Assembly (NCBI GenBank): GCA_002694745.1
Contig: NZMY01000054.1
Span: 17,963-59,921, forward strand
Length of the DNA: 41,959 nt
DNA from: Croceicoccus sp.
GTDB lineage: Bacteria; Pseudomonadota; Alphaproteobacteria; Sphingomonadales; Sphingomonadaceae
Direction of reading: 5' to 3'
Made by a program: the position numbers and the translations under genes
The notes under the pieces: model-generated
The model's database searches: none
What the model was told of the DNA's origin: nothing
What the model saw: the letters and a program-made list of their open reading frames with translations, nothing else
In this document: piece after piece, positions 18,645 through 27,555 of the stretch
How positions within the stretch are numbered: the first letter of the stretch is position 1
Layout of the letters: each line of letters opens with the position of its first letter

Positions 18645-19946
18645 TTAGGCCTTGCGGAAGCGGACCGGCAGGCTCTTGTAACCGCCAACAAAATTGGCCT
18701 CGACCAGCTTGGGCGGTCCAGCCAGCTCGATCGATGCGATATGCGGCATCAGTTCTTCGAAGAGGATGCGCATTTCCAGTTTCGCCAGATGCTGGCCAAG
18801 GCACATGTGCGGGCCAAATCCGAAAGCGATGTGCTTGTTGGGGCTGCGCGTGATGTCAAAACGGTCCGGATCGTCGAACACCGCCTCATCACGATTGCCC
18901 GATGGGTAACACATCATCAGTCGGTCCATCGAACGGATCAGCTGTCCGCCGACCTCCACATCCTGCGTCGCGTTGCGCATGAAATGCTTCACGGGACTGG
19001 TCCAGCGGATCGCCTCGTCGACAAGACCAGGGATCATTGCGGGATCGGCCTTCACCTTCTCGAAATTCTCAGGGAACTCGATCATGCCGTGCATGCCCCC
19101 TGTGACGGATGAAGAGGTGGTGTCATGCCCCGCAGTCGCGATGGCGACGAAATAGCCATTGGCTTCGTCACGCCCGATGGGGGCGCCATTGATCCGCGAA
19201 TTGGCGATCAGAGTCAGAAGGTCGTCCTGCGGCTCGGCCCGGCGCTTTTCGGCCAGCGCGTCGAAATACTGGAAGAAATCCTCAAGCGCTGCAGCCCACA
19301 TCTTTGCAGCGGCGACGGGATCGTCCTTCATCTCGTCACGCTGCTCTTCAGGGTCGTGGCCGCCAAAGAACTCCTGCGTCAGCTTCAGCATCTTGGGTTC
19401 ATCTTCGGGCGGCACGCCGAAAAGCGTCATGATCACGCGCAGCGGGTAATGCAGCGCGAAATCACGCACGAAATCACATTCACCGTCAAAGCTGAGGAAG
19501 TGCTCGACAGACTGCTTGGCCAGAACCCGGATCTGGTCTTCAAGCTTTCCGATCTTGCCCGGCAGGAACCAGTTGGCCGTCAGCATGCGATATTGCTGGT
19601 GAACCGGTGGGTCCATATAGGTCAGCGACGCCAGGCCGCTGACCGACCCGCCCGTCATTTCTCGCGTGAAATCGTCGGAAGCGCGGTCATTCAGCACCGG
19701 GTTAAAATCGGCGTTGTGAAAGAGCTTAGCGTTCTTCTCGACCTCGCGGATGTCGGCATGGCGGGTTACGATCCACATGGGATCGAACCCTTCGACCTCG
19801 GCCACGCCCAGCGGCATGTTTTCGCGCAGCCATTTGAATGCGTCATAGATCACGGCATCATCGGCATAGGACTTCGCCGCAATGACGGTCTCTGCGACGT
19901 GCTGAGGGATAATGGGACGCGAAGTCGCCTGTGTTGCCGAAGCCAT
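18645..19946 (-). CDS. Cytochrome P450, CYP108 (P450terp-like) family
   Basis: This 433-residue P450 follows remembered P450terp (CYP108A1, alpha-terpineol hydroxylase) along its length. It has YADDAVIYDAFKWLREN near residue 27 and the I-helix IATAGHDTTSSS (269-280, AGHDT). ExxR is at Glu311-Arg314 within LVDEAIRWTSPVKHFMR. The haem loop FGFGPHMCLGQHLAKLEMR has Cys382 as iron ligand, and the tail is FVGGYKSLPVRFRKA. P450terp oxidises the allylic methyl group of terpineol. The ATG at 19946 has GGGAGA upstream; an alternative ATG at 19970 with GAGGCGG would add eight residues. It is the first gene of a unit with the TonB receptor and carries a GntR-type palindrome upstream. No dedicated ferredoxin is adjacent. 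Confidence 0.92.
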   Translation of the reverse strand: MASATQATSRPIIPQHVAETVIAAKSYADDAVIYDAFKWLRENMPLGVAEVEGFDPMWIVTRHADIREVEKNAKLFHNADFNPVLNDRASDDFTREMTGGSVSGLASLTYMDPPVHQQYRMLTANWFLPGKIGKLEDQIRVLAKQSVEHFLSFDGECDFVRDFALHYPLRVIMTLFGVPPEDEPKMLKLTQEFFGGHDPEEQRDEMKDDPVAAAKMWAAALEDFFQYFDALAEKRRAEPQDDLLTLIANSRINGAPIGRDEANGYFVAIATAGHDTTSSSVTGGMHGMIEFPENFEKVKADPAMIPGLVDEAIRWTSPVKHFMRNATQDVEVGGQLIRSMDRLMMCYPSGNRDEAVFDDPDRFDITRSPNKHIAFGFGPHMCLGQHLAKLEMRILFEELMPHIASIELAGPPKLVEANFVGGYKSLPVRFRKA

Positions 19947-19984
19947 CTCTATCTCCCGAACCGCGGCCATTTCGCCGCCTCTTG

Positions 19985-20047
19985 CGTATTCAATATACGT
20001 AATCTGCAGAGATGATTTGGGTCAAGCGCCAAAATGGTCGAACCATT
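19985..20047 (-). promoter_or_regulatory. Promoter region of the CYP108-TonB unit with a GntR-type operator
   Basis: AATGGT-CGA-ACCATT at 20033-20047 is a perfect palindrome with 6-bp arms. It contains TGGTCGAACCA, which fits the known FadR-subfamily pattern TNGTNNNACNA. On the minus strand it sits just upstream of a -35-like TTGACC (20025-20020). A second dyad, CGTAT-N5-ATACG (19985-19999), lies near the start of the transcript. The -10 box is unclear. The operator role is inference from the shared site at four other promoters. Confidence 0.65.
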
Positions 20048-20149
20048 GGCGGAAACTCGCATGACTCGATGCGATCGGGCTAATCCGGCGGAAATCGGAG
20101 GATGTTGATTCGCATAATCGAATGTCCGCAGACAAATCGAATGGCGCGA

Positions 20150-20893
20150 CTATTGTTCGCGATGCGCGCGATGATCCAGCGTTCGGCTATCTGACGTTTC
20201 GCGCGCGTGCCTGATCGCATCGACATGCCGGAAAAAGGCGCGGCGGCGCATCAGGCCAAAAAAGTTGAGCATGAGCGGCAAGGCCGCTTCGACCAGGCGG
20301 GCTGCCTCCTCCACGTCCCTGCGGCCCTCGACATGTTCGAGAAAGGTCTTGGCCTCCCACGCGCCGACGAAATCCGAAGCCTCGATATAGAAGCCCAATA
20401 TGTCCGGCGAATAATCGAGCGTGTCATTGAAACCGGCGTTGCGCATATCGCCCCAGATGCTGACCAGTTCCGCCGAGGTCAGGCTCAAGGCTTCACCCTG
20501 ATCGGTCTCGATAATCTCGATAATCCCGATTTCGCTCAGTGTCTTCGCGTCCTGTCGGGCCTTGGGATAACGCTTGACCAGAGAATCGAGGGGCACAGGG
20601 GCCTGATCGGATGCTTCGCTGTGAGCCACCAGGGTTTCCAGGTCGTCGAAGGCGCTCTCATCAACCCGCTTGCTGGTTCCGCTGCCGGCAACAAGCTCCT
20701 TGATCTGGGACAGCGTCAACCGGTTCTCCCGCTGAAGCCGCCGCACCGCGCGGATCGCTTCAACATGCTGATCGCCGTATTCGGCGACGGTCCTGCCGCT
20801 GCGTTCCGGTTGAGGAACAAGACCCTCGCGCAGGAAAACGCGGATCGTTTCCCTGTTCACGCCGGTTGCTTCTTCCAGTTCCTTCATTTTCAT
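20150..20893 (-). CDS. MerR-family transcriptional regulator
   Basis: This 247-residue protein has an N-terminal MerR winged HTH: MKMKELEEATGVNRETIRVF, then LREGLVPQPERSGRTVAEYG and a dimerisation helix through about residue 75. The C-terminal 170 residues are helical and were not recognised as a known effector domain. They contain YIEASDFVGAWEAKTFLEHV and LMLNFFGLMRRRAFFRHVDA, with no metal-binding cysteine cluster. It lies about 200 bp upstream of the CYP108 gene on the same strand and is divergent from the GntR gene. It might regulate the P450 promoter, where two dyads other than the GntR site occur (19985-19999 and 20108-20123). The effector is unknown. Confidence 0.85.
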   Translation of the reverse strand: MKMKELEEATGVNRETIRVFLREGLVPQPERSGRTVAEYGDQHVEAIRAVRRLQRENRLTLSQIKELVAGSGTSKRVDESAFDDLETLVAHSEASDQAPVPLDSLVKRYPKARQDAKTLSEIGIIEIIETDQGEALSLTSAELVSIWGDMRNAGFNDTLDYSPDILGFYIEASDFVGAWEAKTFLEHVEGRRDVEEAARLVEAALPLMLNFFGLMRRRAFFRHVDAIRHARETSDSRTLDHRAHREQ

Positions 20894-21012
20894 TGGCCAA
20901 GGCTACAGCACGCGATGCGGGACTGCGCAAGATGCCCGTGCACCCGCAGGCCGCCACCTTTGCGCCAGATCAAGGTCGATCGATCCGATCCGGGCCGGAA
21001 AGCCCGTTGGCA

Positions 21013-21027
21013 AGAGGTCAGACCATT
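21013..21027. promoter_or_regulatory. Imperfect GntR-type operator upstream of the GntR gene
   Basis: AGAGGT-CAG-ACCATT has the intact ACCATT half and a degenerate left half with the GGT core conserved. It sits about 70 bp ahead of the GntR start, in the intergenic region shared with the MerR gene. Autoregulation is a reasonable inference. Confidence 0.5.
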
Positions 21028-21096
21028 GGGCCAGCACTTGTCAGCACGCGAAACGGGCAATACCGATAGCTGGAAAACAAGAGCAACTGGCAAAAC

Positions 21097-21831
21097 ATGA
21101 TCATGGCAAAACCGGCAGGAAGCGAAATCAAGAGGGGCTTCAAACCCATCAAGACGCAGCGCGCATTCGAAGCGGTATGCGATCAGGTGCGCCAGATGGT
21201 CGCTGATGGCACGCTAAAGGCAGGTGACAAGCTTCCGGCCGAACGCGAACTGGCCGTCCGCTTCCAGATCAGCCGCAACGCGGTGCGCGAGGCGCTGCGA
21301 AGCCTTGAAATGTCGGGTATCATCCGCAACGAAAAGGGCGTGAAGGGCGGCGCCTTCATTCAGGCGGCGGAAAATGAACATGTCGCGCAGGCGATGCAGG
21401 ACTTCGTCCATCTCGGCAAAGTCTCGCTCGACGAATTGACCGAAGCGCGTCTCAGCATTCAAGCCACTGTCGTTCGCCTTGCGTGCGAACGCGGGACCGA
21501 CGCCCATTTCGATCGCTTGGCCGCCATCGTGGAGCAGACCCGCATCGAGACCGATGTCGAGGCACGCTATCACTGCGCGGTTGAGTTCTATCAGGTGCTG
21601 GCCGAAGCGACGGGGAACCGCATCTATGCGTTGTTCGTCGGGGCCTTGTCATCGATCCTGCAGGCTTTCGTGGCCGGGCCGAATTACAAGACGTTGCAGG
21701 AAACCTTGATCGATTCGCGCCACCGCCTTGTCACGGCCCTGCGAGAGAGGGATTGCGGTGCAGCCGTCGCGGAAATGACCGCGCACCTCGACCGGATACA
21801 CCAACACATGCAGGAAAACGCGGCGCGCTAG
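21097..21831 (+). CDS. GntR-family transcriptional regulator, FadR subfamily (FCD domain)
   Basis: This 244-residue regulator has an N-terminal winged HTH at about residues 20-90: the LKAGDKLPAERELAVRFQIS motif, then RNAVREALRSLEMSGIIR. An all-helical FCD effector domain follows (ARLSIQATVVRLAC, the YHCAVEFYQVLAEATGN segment and HRLVTALRERD). The FadR subfamily usually binds TNGTNNNACNA palindromes as a dimer and is released by a carboxylate or acyl-CoA ligand. Matching sites occur at five promoter positions in this window, including its own. Either ATG (21097 or 21103) could be the start. It is followed by the CoA-transferase gene, whose -10 overlaps one of the sites. Confidence 0.93.
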   Translation: MIMAKPAGSEIKRGFKPIKTQRAFEAVCDQVRQMVADGTLKAGDKLPAERELAVRFQISRNAVREALRSLEMSGIIRNEKGVKGGAFIQAAENEHVAQAMQDFVHLGKVSLDELTEARLSIQATVVRLACERGTDAHFDRLAAIVEQTRIETDVEARYHCAVEFYQVLAEATGNRIYALFVGALSSILQAFVAGPNYKTLQETLIDSRHRLVTALRERDCGAAVAEMTAHLDRIHQHMQENAAR

Positions 21832-21870
21832 CGTCTGGCATTTTGCGCGCTGATGACCATCGGCACCCAC

Positions 21871-21908
21871 TTGCATTTTACCGCCCGATTTTTATAGGTA
21901 GGACCATT
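21871..21908 (+). promoter_or_regulatory. CoA-transferase promoter overlapped by a GntR-type operator
   Basis: TTGCAT (21871-21876) and TATAGG (21893-21898) with a 16-bp spacer make a sigma-70-like promoter. The site ATAGGT-AGG-ACCATT (21894-21908) overlaps the -10 and start point, a classical repressor position. The 9-bp core GGTAGGACC is identical, in reverse complement, to the core of the acyl-CoA dehydrogenase operator at 39269-39283. Confidence 0.6.
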
Positions 21909-21933
21909 GTACCTTTAAGAGACGGAGAGCGGT

Positions 21934-23115
21934 GTGGACGATCGGATGGCAGGCGCCCTTGATGGGATCAGGGTGCTGGATTTCACGGCAGTGATGGCAG
22001 GTCCGTTCGCCACGCGCATGCTGGCCGATCTTGGCGCCGAGGTCATCAAGGTGGAGACGATGAAAGGCGGCGATCAGGTCCGCGCCCGTCCGCCGCTGCG
22101 CGATGGCAAGAGCCGCTATTTCGCACAGCTCAACGCCGGCAAGCGCAGTCTTGCCTGCGACCTGAAGAACCCTGCCATGCAGGAGACCATCCGCGAGCTG
22201 GCCAGCCAGTGTGACATCGTGGTCGAAAATTTCCGCCCCGGCGTGATGGCCCGTTTCGGCCTTGATTATGAAACGCTGGCCAAAACCAATCCGCGCCTGA
22301 TCTACTGCTCGATCTCAGGCTATGGCCAACAAGGGCCCAAGGCCCATTCCCCCGCCTATGCGCCGGTCATCCATGCCAGCAGCGGATTCGACATGACCAA
22401 TCTTGAATATCAGGACAATGCGGATAAGCCGGCAACCAGCGGCATCTTCATCGCTGACGTTCTTGGTGGCACCCACGCTTTTGGCGCGATCCAGACCGCG
22501 CTCTTCCAACGCGAACGGACCGGCGCGGGCCAGTTCATCGATGTGTCCATGCTGGAAGCGATGGTCGGCATGCTGGTGTATGAAACGCAGACCGCGCAGC
22601 AGCCTCTCGATCAGCGCCGCCCGCTTTACAAACCTTTGCGCACCGCCGACGGATTCATCATGGTCGCCCCCACCAGCCCCGGCAATTTCCTGAGCCTGGT
22701 AAAAGCAATGGAGCGTGAAGATCTGGCCGACGATCCGCGCTTTGCCACCAATGCCGATCGCAATCGCAACTGGGATGCGCTGCTGACCGAAGCCGAGAGC
22801 TGGACCATGAAGCACAGTTCGGAACAGGCCGAAGCACAGCTATCGGCAAAAGGCGTGCCCTGCGCTGTCTATCGCAACGTCACCGAGGTGATGGAGGACG
22901 AGCAACTGGCAGCACGCCAAGCCTTTACCACGCTGGACGACGGTGCCGGCCAGTTCAAAGTGACCAACCCTCCTTTCAAAATGTCCAATTCGGCCGCCCA
23001 TGCCCGCGATCACATGCCCGCGCTGGGCGAGGATGGCGGCGCCATCCTTCACGACATATTAGATTTACGGGACGACGAGATCGAGACCTATCGCTCTCAA
23101 GGCATGATGCTATAA
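21934..23115 (+). CDS. Type III (CaiB/BaiF-family) CoA-transferase
   Basis: This 393-residue protein has the family's N-terminal signature GALDGIRVLDFTAVMAGPFA, then MLADLGAEVIKVE, the ENFRPGVMARFGLDYE motif and the ISGYGQQGP loop. Asp175 in IFIADVLGGTHA falls where the catalytic aspartate of formyl-CoA transferase-type enzymes lies. These enzymes move CoA between carboxylic acids through an aspartyl-CoA intermediate. Here the enzyme would activate the acid produced by the adjacent aldehyde dehydrogenase route. The GTG at 21934 has GGAGAG upstream; an ATG at 21946 is an alternative giving MAGALDG. It is probably the target gene of the upstream GntR regulator. Donor and acceptor acids are unknown. 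Confidence 0.92.
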   Translation: MDDRMAGALDGIRVLDFTAVMAGPFATRMLADLGAEVIKVETMKGGDQVRARPPLRDGKSRYFAQLNAGKRSLACDLKNPAMQETIRELASQCDIVVENFRPGVMARFGLDYETLAKTNPRLIYCSISGYGQQGPKAHSPAYAPVIHASSGFDMTNLEYQDNADKPATSGIFIADVLGGTHAFGAIQTALFQRERTGAGQFIDVSMLEAMVGMLVYETQTAQQPLDQRRPLYKPLRTADGFIMVAPTSPGNFLSLVKAMEREDLADDPRFATNADRNRNWDALLTEAESWTMKHSSEQAEAQLSAKGVPCAVYRNVTEVMEDEQLAARQAFTTLDDGAGQFKVTNPPFKMSNSAAHARDHMPALGEDGGAILHDILDLRDDEIETYRSQGMML

Positions 23116-23173
23116 GTTCTATCGAGAGGCACATCGGAACAATCAGGTGCCGGACCGAGAGCGGGTTGAGGAA

Positions 23174-24391
23174 ATGACCGAAGTTTTCGAGATCAACATC
23201 CGGCACCTGCGCGGGCTGGTGGCCATCCGCGAACACGGCAGTATCACCGCGGCAGGTTCGCTGGTGAACCTTTCCCAACCCGCCCTGACACAAGGCATTG
23301 CCAAGCTTGAACGCCAGTTCGGCTATACGCTGTTCGAACGGCGTTCTGGCGGCATGATCCCCACCGCCATGGGTCGCATCGTGATCGAACGGACAGAGGC
23401 CGCGCTGAAACATCTGGCCGACAGCGCCCAAGGCCTGACCAATGTGTTCAACAATCCCGAACGGCTCATGACGATGACGCAGCTGCGCGCCTTTCTGGCG
23501 CTTGCGGATGCCGGCAGCTTTGCCGAAGCAGCGCGCAGCATTGCCATATCGCAAACGGCTGTCCATCGCGCGGTGGGCGATCTGGAGCTGGTCATCGGCA
23601 CCGATCTGGTCGAACGACGCGGACGGGCAGTGTGGCTGAATGCAGCAGGCAAAAAGCTTGCGCGCGGGTCGCGGCTTGCCGTTGCCGAAATTCAGGCGGC
23701 GCTGGTCGATCTCGCGCTCGACAGCGACAGCCGCAGCGAAATGATCTCCTTCGGCGCGCTGCCGCTCGCTCGCCCCTATATCGTGCCGCGCGCCATGGCC
23801 GATATCGCCAAGGAAGTGCCAAAGGCGTCGTTCAAGGTACTGGAAGGCAGCTGGAGCGAGCTTGTGGAGCCGCTGCGCGATGGCGCCATCGACATGATCG
23901 TGGGTGCACTTCGCCCCCACGAGATCGCCGATCTATATCAGCGTCCGCTTATCGAGGACCTTCTGGTCGTCGCCGCCGGCAGCCAGCACCCGCTTGCATC
24001 GGTGGAAAGGCCGACCATGGACCAGCTGCGGTCCTATCCATGGATCGTGGCGCCCGCCGACGCCCCGCTCAGGGCACATTGGGAACGGTTCTTTGCCGAA
24101 GGGCCAAGGCCCGAAACGCAGATCGAATGCGGATCGGTGATGATCATTGGCCGCCTGCTGACCTACTCGAACCTGCTGACGCTATTGTCGCCCGATCAGG
24201 TCGCGCTGCAGATCCGCAGCGGGCTTTTGACGCAGATTGGCAAGCCGCTGGAAGGCAGCCGCCGCATGGTGGGGATCACCACGCGGCGCAGCTGGCGACC
24301 CACAGCGACCCAGCGCCTGTTCTTCGAAAAGCTGGAAGAGGCCGCGCGCGAACGCACATCCAACCCCGATCTCACGGGCACGTGGATCTGA
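23174..24391 (+). CDS. LysR-type regulator with two tandem HTH domains (second copy)
   Basis: This 405-residue regulator has the same architecture as the protein encoded at 3421-4569. HTH_1 lies at residues 9-66 (ITAAGSLVNLSQPALTQGIA, FERR) and again at 100-160 (TQLRAFLALADAGSFAEAAR, VERRGRAVWLNAAG). An effector domain follows with ISFGALPLARP, LEGSWSELVEPLRDG and MIVGALRP. Similarity to the first copy runs through the whole chain. The ATG at 23174 directly follows GTTGAGGAA; a GTG at 23147 in frame is possible. It is convergent with the aldehyde dehydrogenase gene (18-bp gap) and 58 bp after the CoA-transferase gene. Its regulon is unknown. Confidence 0.88.
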   Translation: MTEVFEINIRHLRGLVAIREHGSITAAGSLVNLSQPALTQGIAKLERQFGYTLFERRSGGMIPTAMGRIVIERTEAALKHLADSAQGLTNVFNNPERLMTMTQLRAFLALADAGSFAEAARSIAISQTAVHRAVGDLELVIGTDLVERRGRAVWLNAAGKKLARGSRLAVAEIQAALVDLALDSDSRSEMISFGALPLARPYIVPRAMADIAKEVPKASFKVLEGSWSELVEPLRDGAIDMIVGALRPHEIADLYQRPLIEDLLVVAAGSQHPLASVERPTMDQLRSYPWIVAPADAPLRAHWERFFAEGPRPETQIECGSVMIIGRLLTYSNLLTLLSPDQVALQIRSGLLTQIGKPLEGSRRMVGITTRRSWRPTATQRLFFEKLEEAARERTSNPDLTGTWI

Positions 24392-24409
24392 CCCACGCGC
24401 CCTGTCGGA

Positions 24410-25891
24410 TCAGTCGAGGTTGATCCAGACCGCCTTCGTTTCCAGATATTCCTCGATGTGATGCGGGCCGGACTCGCGCCCGAATCCGCTCAACTTATAT
24501 CCGCCGAAAGGAACGCCAGGGTCGAGCATCTGGTAGCAGTTAACCCAGACCGAACCGGCCTTGATGCCGCGCGCCATCTTATGCGCGGTGGCAAGATTGC
24601 TGGTCCACACGCCGCTGCCAAGGCCGAAGCTTGTCGCATTGGCACGGGTCAGCACCTCATCGACCGTGTCGAAGGAAAAAGCCGATAGGACCGGCCCGAA
24701 GATCTCTTCGCGCGCAATCGTCATACCGTCGGTGACATTGCCAAAAATGGTGGGTTCGATGAAATAGCCCGCGTCATATCCTTCGCCCGCCTTGCGCGCA
24801 CCGCCCAACAGCGGGCTGGCGCCCTCACCCTCGGCCCCGTCGATGAAAGAAAGGATGCGCTCCATCTGCGCCTGAGACACGACCGGACCGATCTGTGTTT
24901 CGGGGTCAAGCGGATCGCCAACGCGAATGGTGCGGCTGTGTTCGACAAGACGCTCCATGAATTCATCGTGGATCGAGGACTGGACGAACAGGCGCGTTCC
25001 CGCGCTGCAGATCTGGCCGGCATTGGCAAAGACCGCATTGGCCGCGGCCGGCACCGCCTTGTCGAGATTGGCATCGGCAAAGACGATATTGGGCGATTTG
25101 CCACCCAGTTCGACGGTGACTCGCTTCATCGTCGGGGCCGCAGCCTCGATAATTTTCTGACCCACGCCGGTCGAACCGGTGAACGCGATCTTGTCGACAT
25201 CGGGATGGGCGGAAAGCGCCGCGCCCGCATCGCCAAGGCCGGTGACGACATTGATGACGCCATCGGGTACGCCCGCCTCAAGGCACAGCTCGGCAAAGCG
25301 CAGCGCCGACAACGGCGTCTGTTCGGCAGGTTTCATCACCAGCGTGCAACCTGTGGCGAGGACAGGGCCGGACTTCCATACCGACATGCCGATGGGTCCG
25401 TTCCACGGGTTGATCGCGGCGACCACGCCGATCGGCTCTTTCAGCGTATGGCTCAGCACATCGCCGGGTACCGAATTGGACAGCGTCTCGCCCGAAATCA
25501 GCGTGGCCTGCCCGGCATAATAGCGCAGCAATGCGCCCGCCCTGACCTTGCCCAGCCGCGTACGCGATAGCGGCGCGCCAAGGTCCAGCGTGTCGAGCAT
25601 GGCAAGCTCGTCCCAGTTCTCTTCGACCAGATCGGCAAGGCGCAGCATGATCGCCTGCCGCTCGGCGGGCTTCATCCGGCTCCACGGGCCGCTCAACGCC
25701 TCTCGCGCGGCTTTCACGGCGCGGTCGACATCTTCGGCGCCGCCCTGCGCGACATTGGCCAGCAGTTCGCCCGTGGCAGGATTGCGTGTTTCGAAACGCT
25801 GGCCGGAAACGGCGGGCACGCGCTTGCCGCTGATCAGCATGTCCTGATCGCGCTTCGCAATGACCGAGGTGATGGGCGTGTTTGCGTTCAT
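24410..25891 (-). CDS. NAD(P)-dependent aldehyde dehydrogenase (ALDH superfamily)
   Basis: This 493-residue protein has the standard ALDH landmarks: AINPWNGPIGMSVWK, then FTGSTGVGQKI for the cofactor, the VTVELGGKSPN motif with the general-base Glu, and FANAGQICSAGTR with the catalytic Cys. The ending PFGGYKLSGFGRESGPHHIE is also typical. It turns an aldehyde into a carboxylic acid. It overlaps the GMC dehydrogenase stop by four bases (ATGA), with GGAGC as ribosome site. It should therefore act on the aldehyde made by that enzyme. It is the last gene of the leftward Rieske-reductase-MFS-GMC-ALDH unit. The particular substrate cannot be read from sequence. Confidence 0.95.
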   Translation of the reverse strand: MNANTPITSVIAKRDQDMLISGKRVPAVSGQRFETRNPATGELLANVAQGGAEDVDRAVKAAREALSGPWSRMKPAERQAIMLRLADLVEENWDELAMLDTLDLGAPLSRTRLGKVRAGALLRYYAGQATLISGETLSNSVPGDVLSHTLKEPIGVVAAINPWNGPIGMSVWKSGPVLATGCTLVMKPAEQTPLSALRFAELCLEAGVPDGVINVVTGLGDAGAALSAHPDVDKIAFTGSTGVGQKIIEAAAPTMKRVTVELGGKSPNIVFADANLDKAVPAAANAVFANAGQICSAGTRLFVQSSIHDEFMERLVEHSRTIRVGDPLDPETQIGPVVSQAQMERILSFIDGAEGEGASPLLGGARKAGEGYDAGYFIEPTIFGNVTDGMTIAREEIFGPVLSAFSFDTVDEVLTRANATSFGLGSGVWTSNLATAHKMARGIKAGSVWVNCYQMLDPGVPFGGYKLSGFGRESGPHHIEEYLETKAVWINLD

Positions 25892-27555
25892 AACTGAAGC
25901 TCCGTTTCTGCAACCCGGACCGTTTCGGCCGCTTGCGAATTATGCGATTTGCGCTCTTCCAGAATGAAATCGGCGGCGCGCTGGGCGATCATCATCGTGG
26001 GCGCGCTGGTATTGCCGCTGATGATAGAGGGCATGACCGAGGCATCGATCACGCGCAGCCCGTCGATCCCGTGCACCCTCAACCGGTCGTCGACCACGGC
26101 TAGCGGATCGCTGGCAGGCCCCATCTTGCAGGTGCCGGTGGGGTGATAGGCAGTATTGACGATCTTGCGCAGCGCCTTGTCGAGCGCTTCGTCGCTGACA
26201 TGCTCGGCCCCAGGCTCGATCTCCTTGCCGCGCATGGCGGCCAGCGCAGGTTGCGCAAAAATGCGCCGCGCCTCGCGGAAACCGGCGATAAGCGTTGCCA
26301 TGTCGCGCGGATCGTCAAAGAAATTGGGCTCGATGATCGGCTTGTCCTCGGCCCTGTTGCTCGCCAGCCGCACGCGCCCCTCGCTATTGGGGCGAAGTAG
26401 CTGGATCAGCGCCATGAAGCCATGGTCGCTGGGCACCACGCGGGCATTGCCCTTCAACCCGACCAGGAAGGTCATCTGGATATCGGGCCTGCCGCTGCCG
26501 TCGGTGCAGACGAAGCCGCCGCACTCCGCCACGTTCGAAGCGAACATGCCTTCGCGTTTCAAAGCATATTTGAACGGCGCGAAGGCATTGCGGGCCAGCG
26601 CCGAACGCGAGTTTGCATAGGATTCCCCCGTCGGATTTTCAACCGAGATATGCACGGTGGGATGATCTTGCAGATGCGCGCCGACGCCCGGAAGATGGTG
26701 TGCCGGCTCGACGCCCACCTTGACCAGATCATCCCTGTCGCCAATGCCCGAGAGCATCAACAGATGCGGCGAATTTGTCGCGCCCGCGCTGACTAGCACT
26801 TCGCTTTTGGCGGTCATGATCTCGCGCTTGCCTTCGCGCTCGATCTCGATCCCGGTGGCGCGGCCATCATTGATGATGATGCGCCGTACCAGCGTTTCAT
26901 CGAAAACGCTGAGGTTCGGTCGTCCAAGTGCCGGGTGGAGGAAAGCGCGGGCCGCCGAAAGGCGCGTCCCGCGCCGCTGGTTCAGATCATAGCGCCCAAA
27001 GCCATCCTTGCGCTCGGCCGCGAAATCCTCGTTGTGGTAATGCCCCGCCTCTACTGCGGCGTCGATGATCGCGGTGGTGATCGGGTTGAAAGATGCCGGT
27101 TTCTCGACATCCAGTTCCGCACCCTTGCCGTGCCAAGGCTTGTCAGGGCCGTGGTAGTTTTCAAGCCGCTTGAAGACGGGAAGCACATCGTCCCAGCCCC
27201 AGCCGGGATTGCCCGCCTGCACCCAGCCGGCGTAATCTTCTTCCTGCCCGCGAATATAGACGCCGCCATTGATCGCACTGCACCCGCCGAAAAGCTTGCC
27301 GCGCGGAAAGCCGATGACGCGCCCGTCGATCGCATCGCCGCCGGTTAACTGCTGCTGCCAGTTGTAACGGGCATGCGGGATCAGGAAGATATTGCCGACC
27401 GGCATGATCGTCTTGATATTGACCGGCCATCTGCGATCGGACGGTCCCGCCTCGATCAGGGCAACCGATATGGCGGGATCGGCAGACAGGCGGTTGGCCA
27501 ACACGCTGCCACCGGGACCCGAACCGATGACGATATAATCGAAACTGTGCGTCAC
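25888..27555 (-). CDS. GMC-family FAD-dependent alcohol dehydrogenase (choline dehydrogenase-like)
   Basis: This 555-residue flavoprotein has an N-terminal ADP-binding loop IVIGSGPGGSVLANRLS. It also has GMC signature sequences GKLFGGCSAINGGVYIRG and GATNSPHLLMLSGIGD, and the C-terminal AYHPTGTCKMGP with the catalytic His region. These enzymes oxidise primary alcohols to aldehydes and pass electrons to a quinone or other acceptor. The start is GTG, overlapping the MFS stop (GTGA), with GGAGAG upstream. Coupling to the ALDH gene suggests a two-step alcohol to aldehyde to acid conversion, for instance of a hydroxymethyl group made by an oxygenase. Confidence 0.93.
   Translation of the reverse strand: MTHSFDYIVIGSGPGGSVLANRLSADPAISVALIEAGPSDRRWPVNIKTIMPVGNIFLIPHARYNWQQQLTGGDAIDGRVIGFPRGKLFGGCSAINGGVYIRGQEEDYAGWVQAGNPGWGWDDVLPVFKRLENYHGPDKPWHGKGAELDVEKPASFNPITTAIIDAAVEAGHYHNEDFAAERKDGFGRYDLNQRRGTRLSAARAFLHPALGRPNLSVFDETLVRRIIINDGRATGIEIEREGKREIMTAKSEVLVSAGATNSPHLLMLSGIGDRDDLVKVGVEPAHHLPGVGAHLQDHPTVHISVENPTGESYANSRSALARNAFAPFKYALKREGMFASNVAECGGFVCTDGSGRPDIQMTFLVGLKGNARVVPSDHGFMALIQLLRPNSEGRVRLASNRAEDKPIIEPNFFDDPRDMATLIAGFREARRIFAQPALAAMRGKEIEPGAEHVSDEALDKALRKIVNTAYHPTGTCKMGPASDPLAVVDDRLRVHGIDGLRVIDASVMPSIISGNTSAPTMMIAQRAADFILEERKSHNSQAAETVRVAETELQL

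Noticed and set aside
24361-24410. A GTGG...CCAC mini stem between the second LysR gene and the ALDH gene as a terminator.
   Set aside because: The arms are only 4 bp with a 7-base loop and no T-run; too weak to call.
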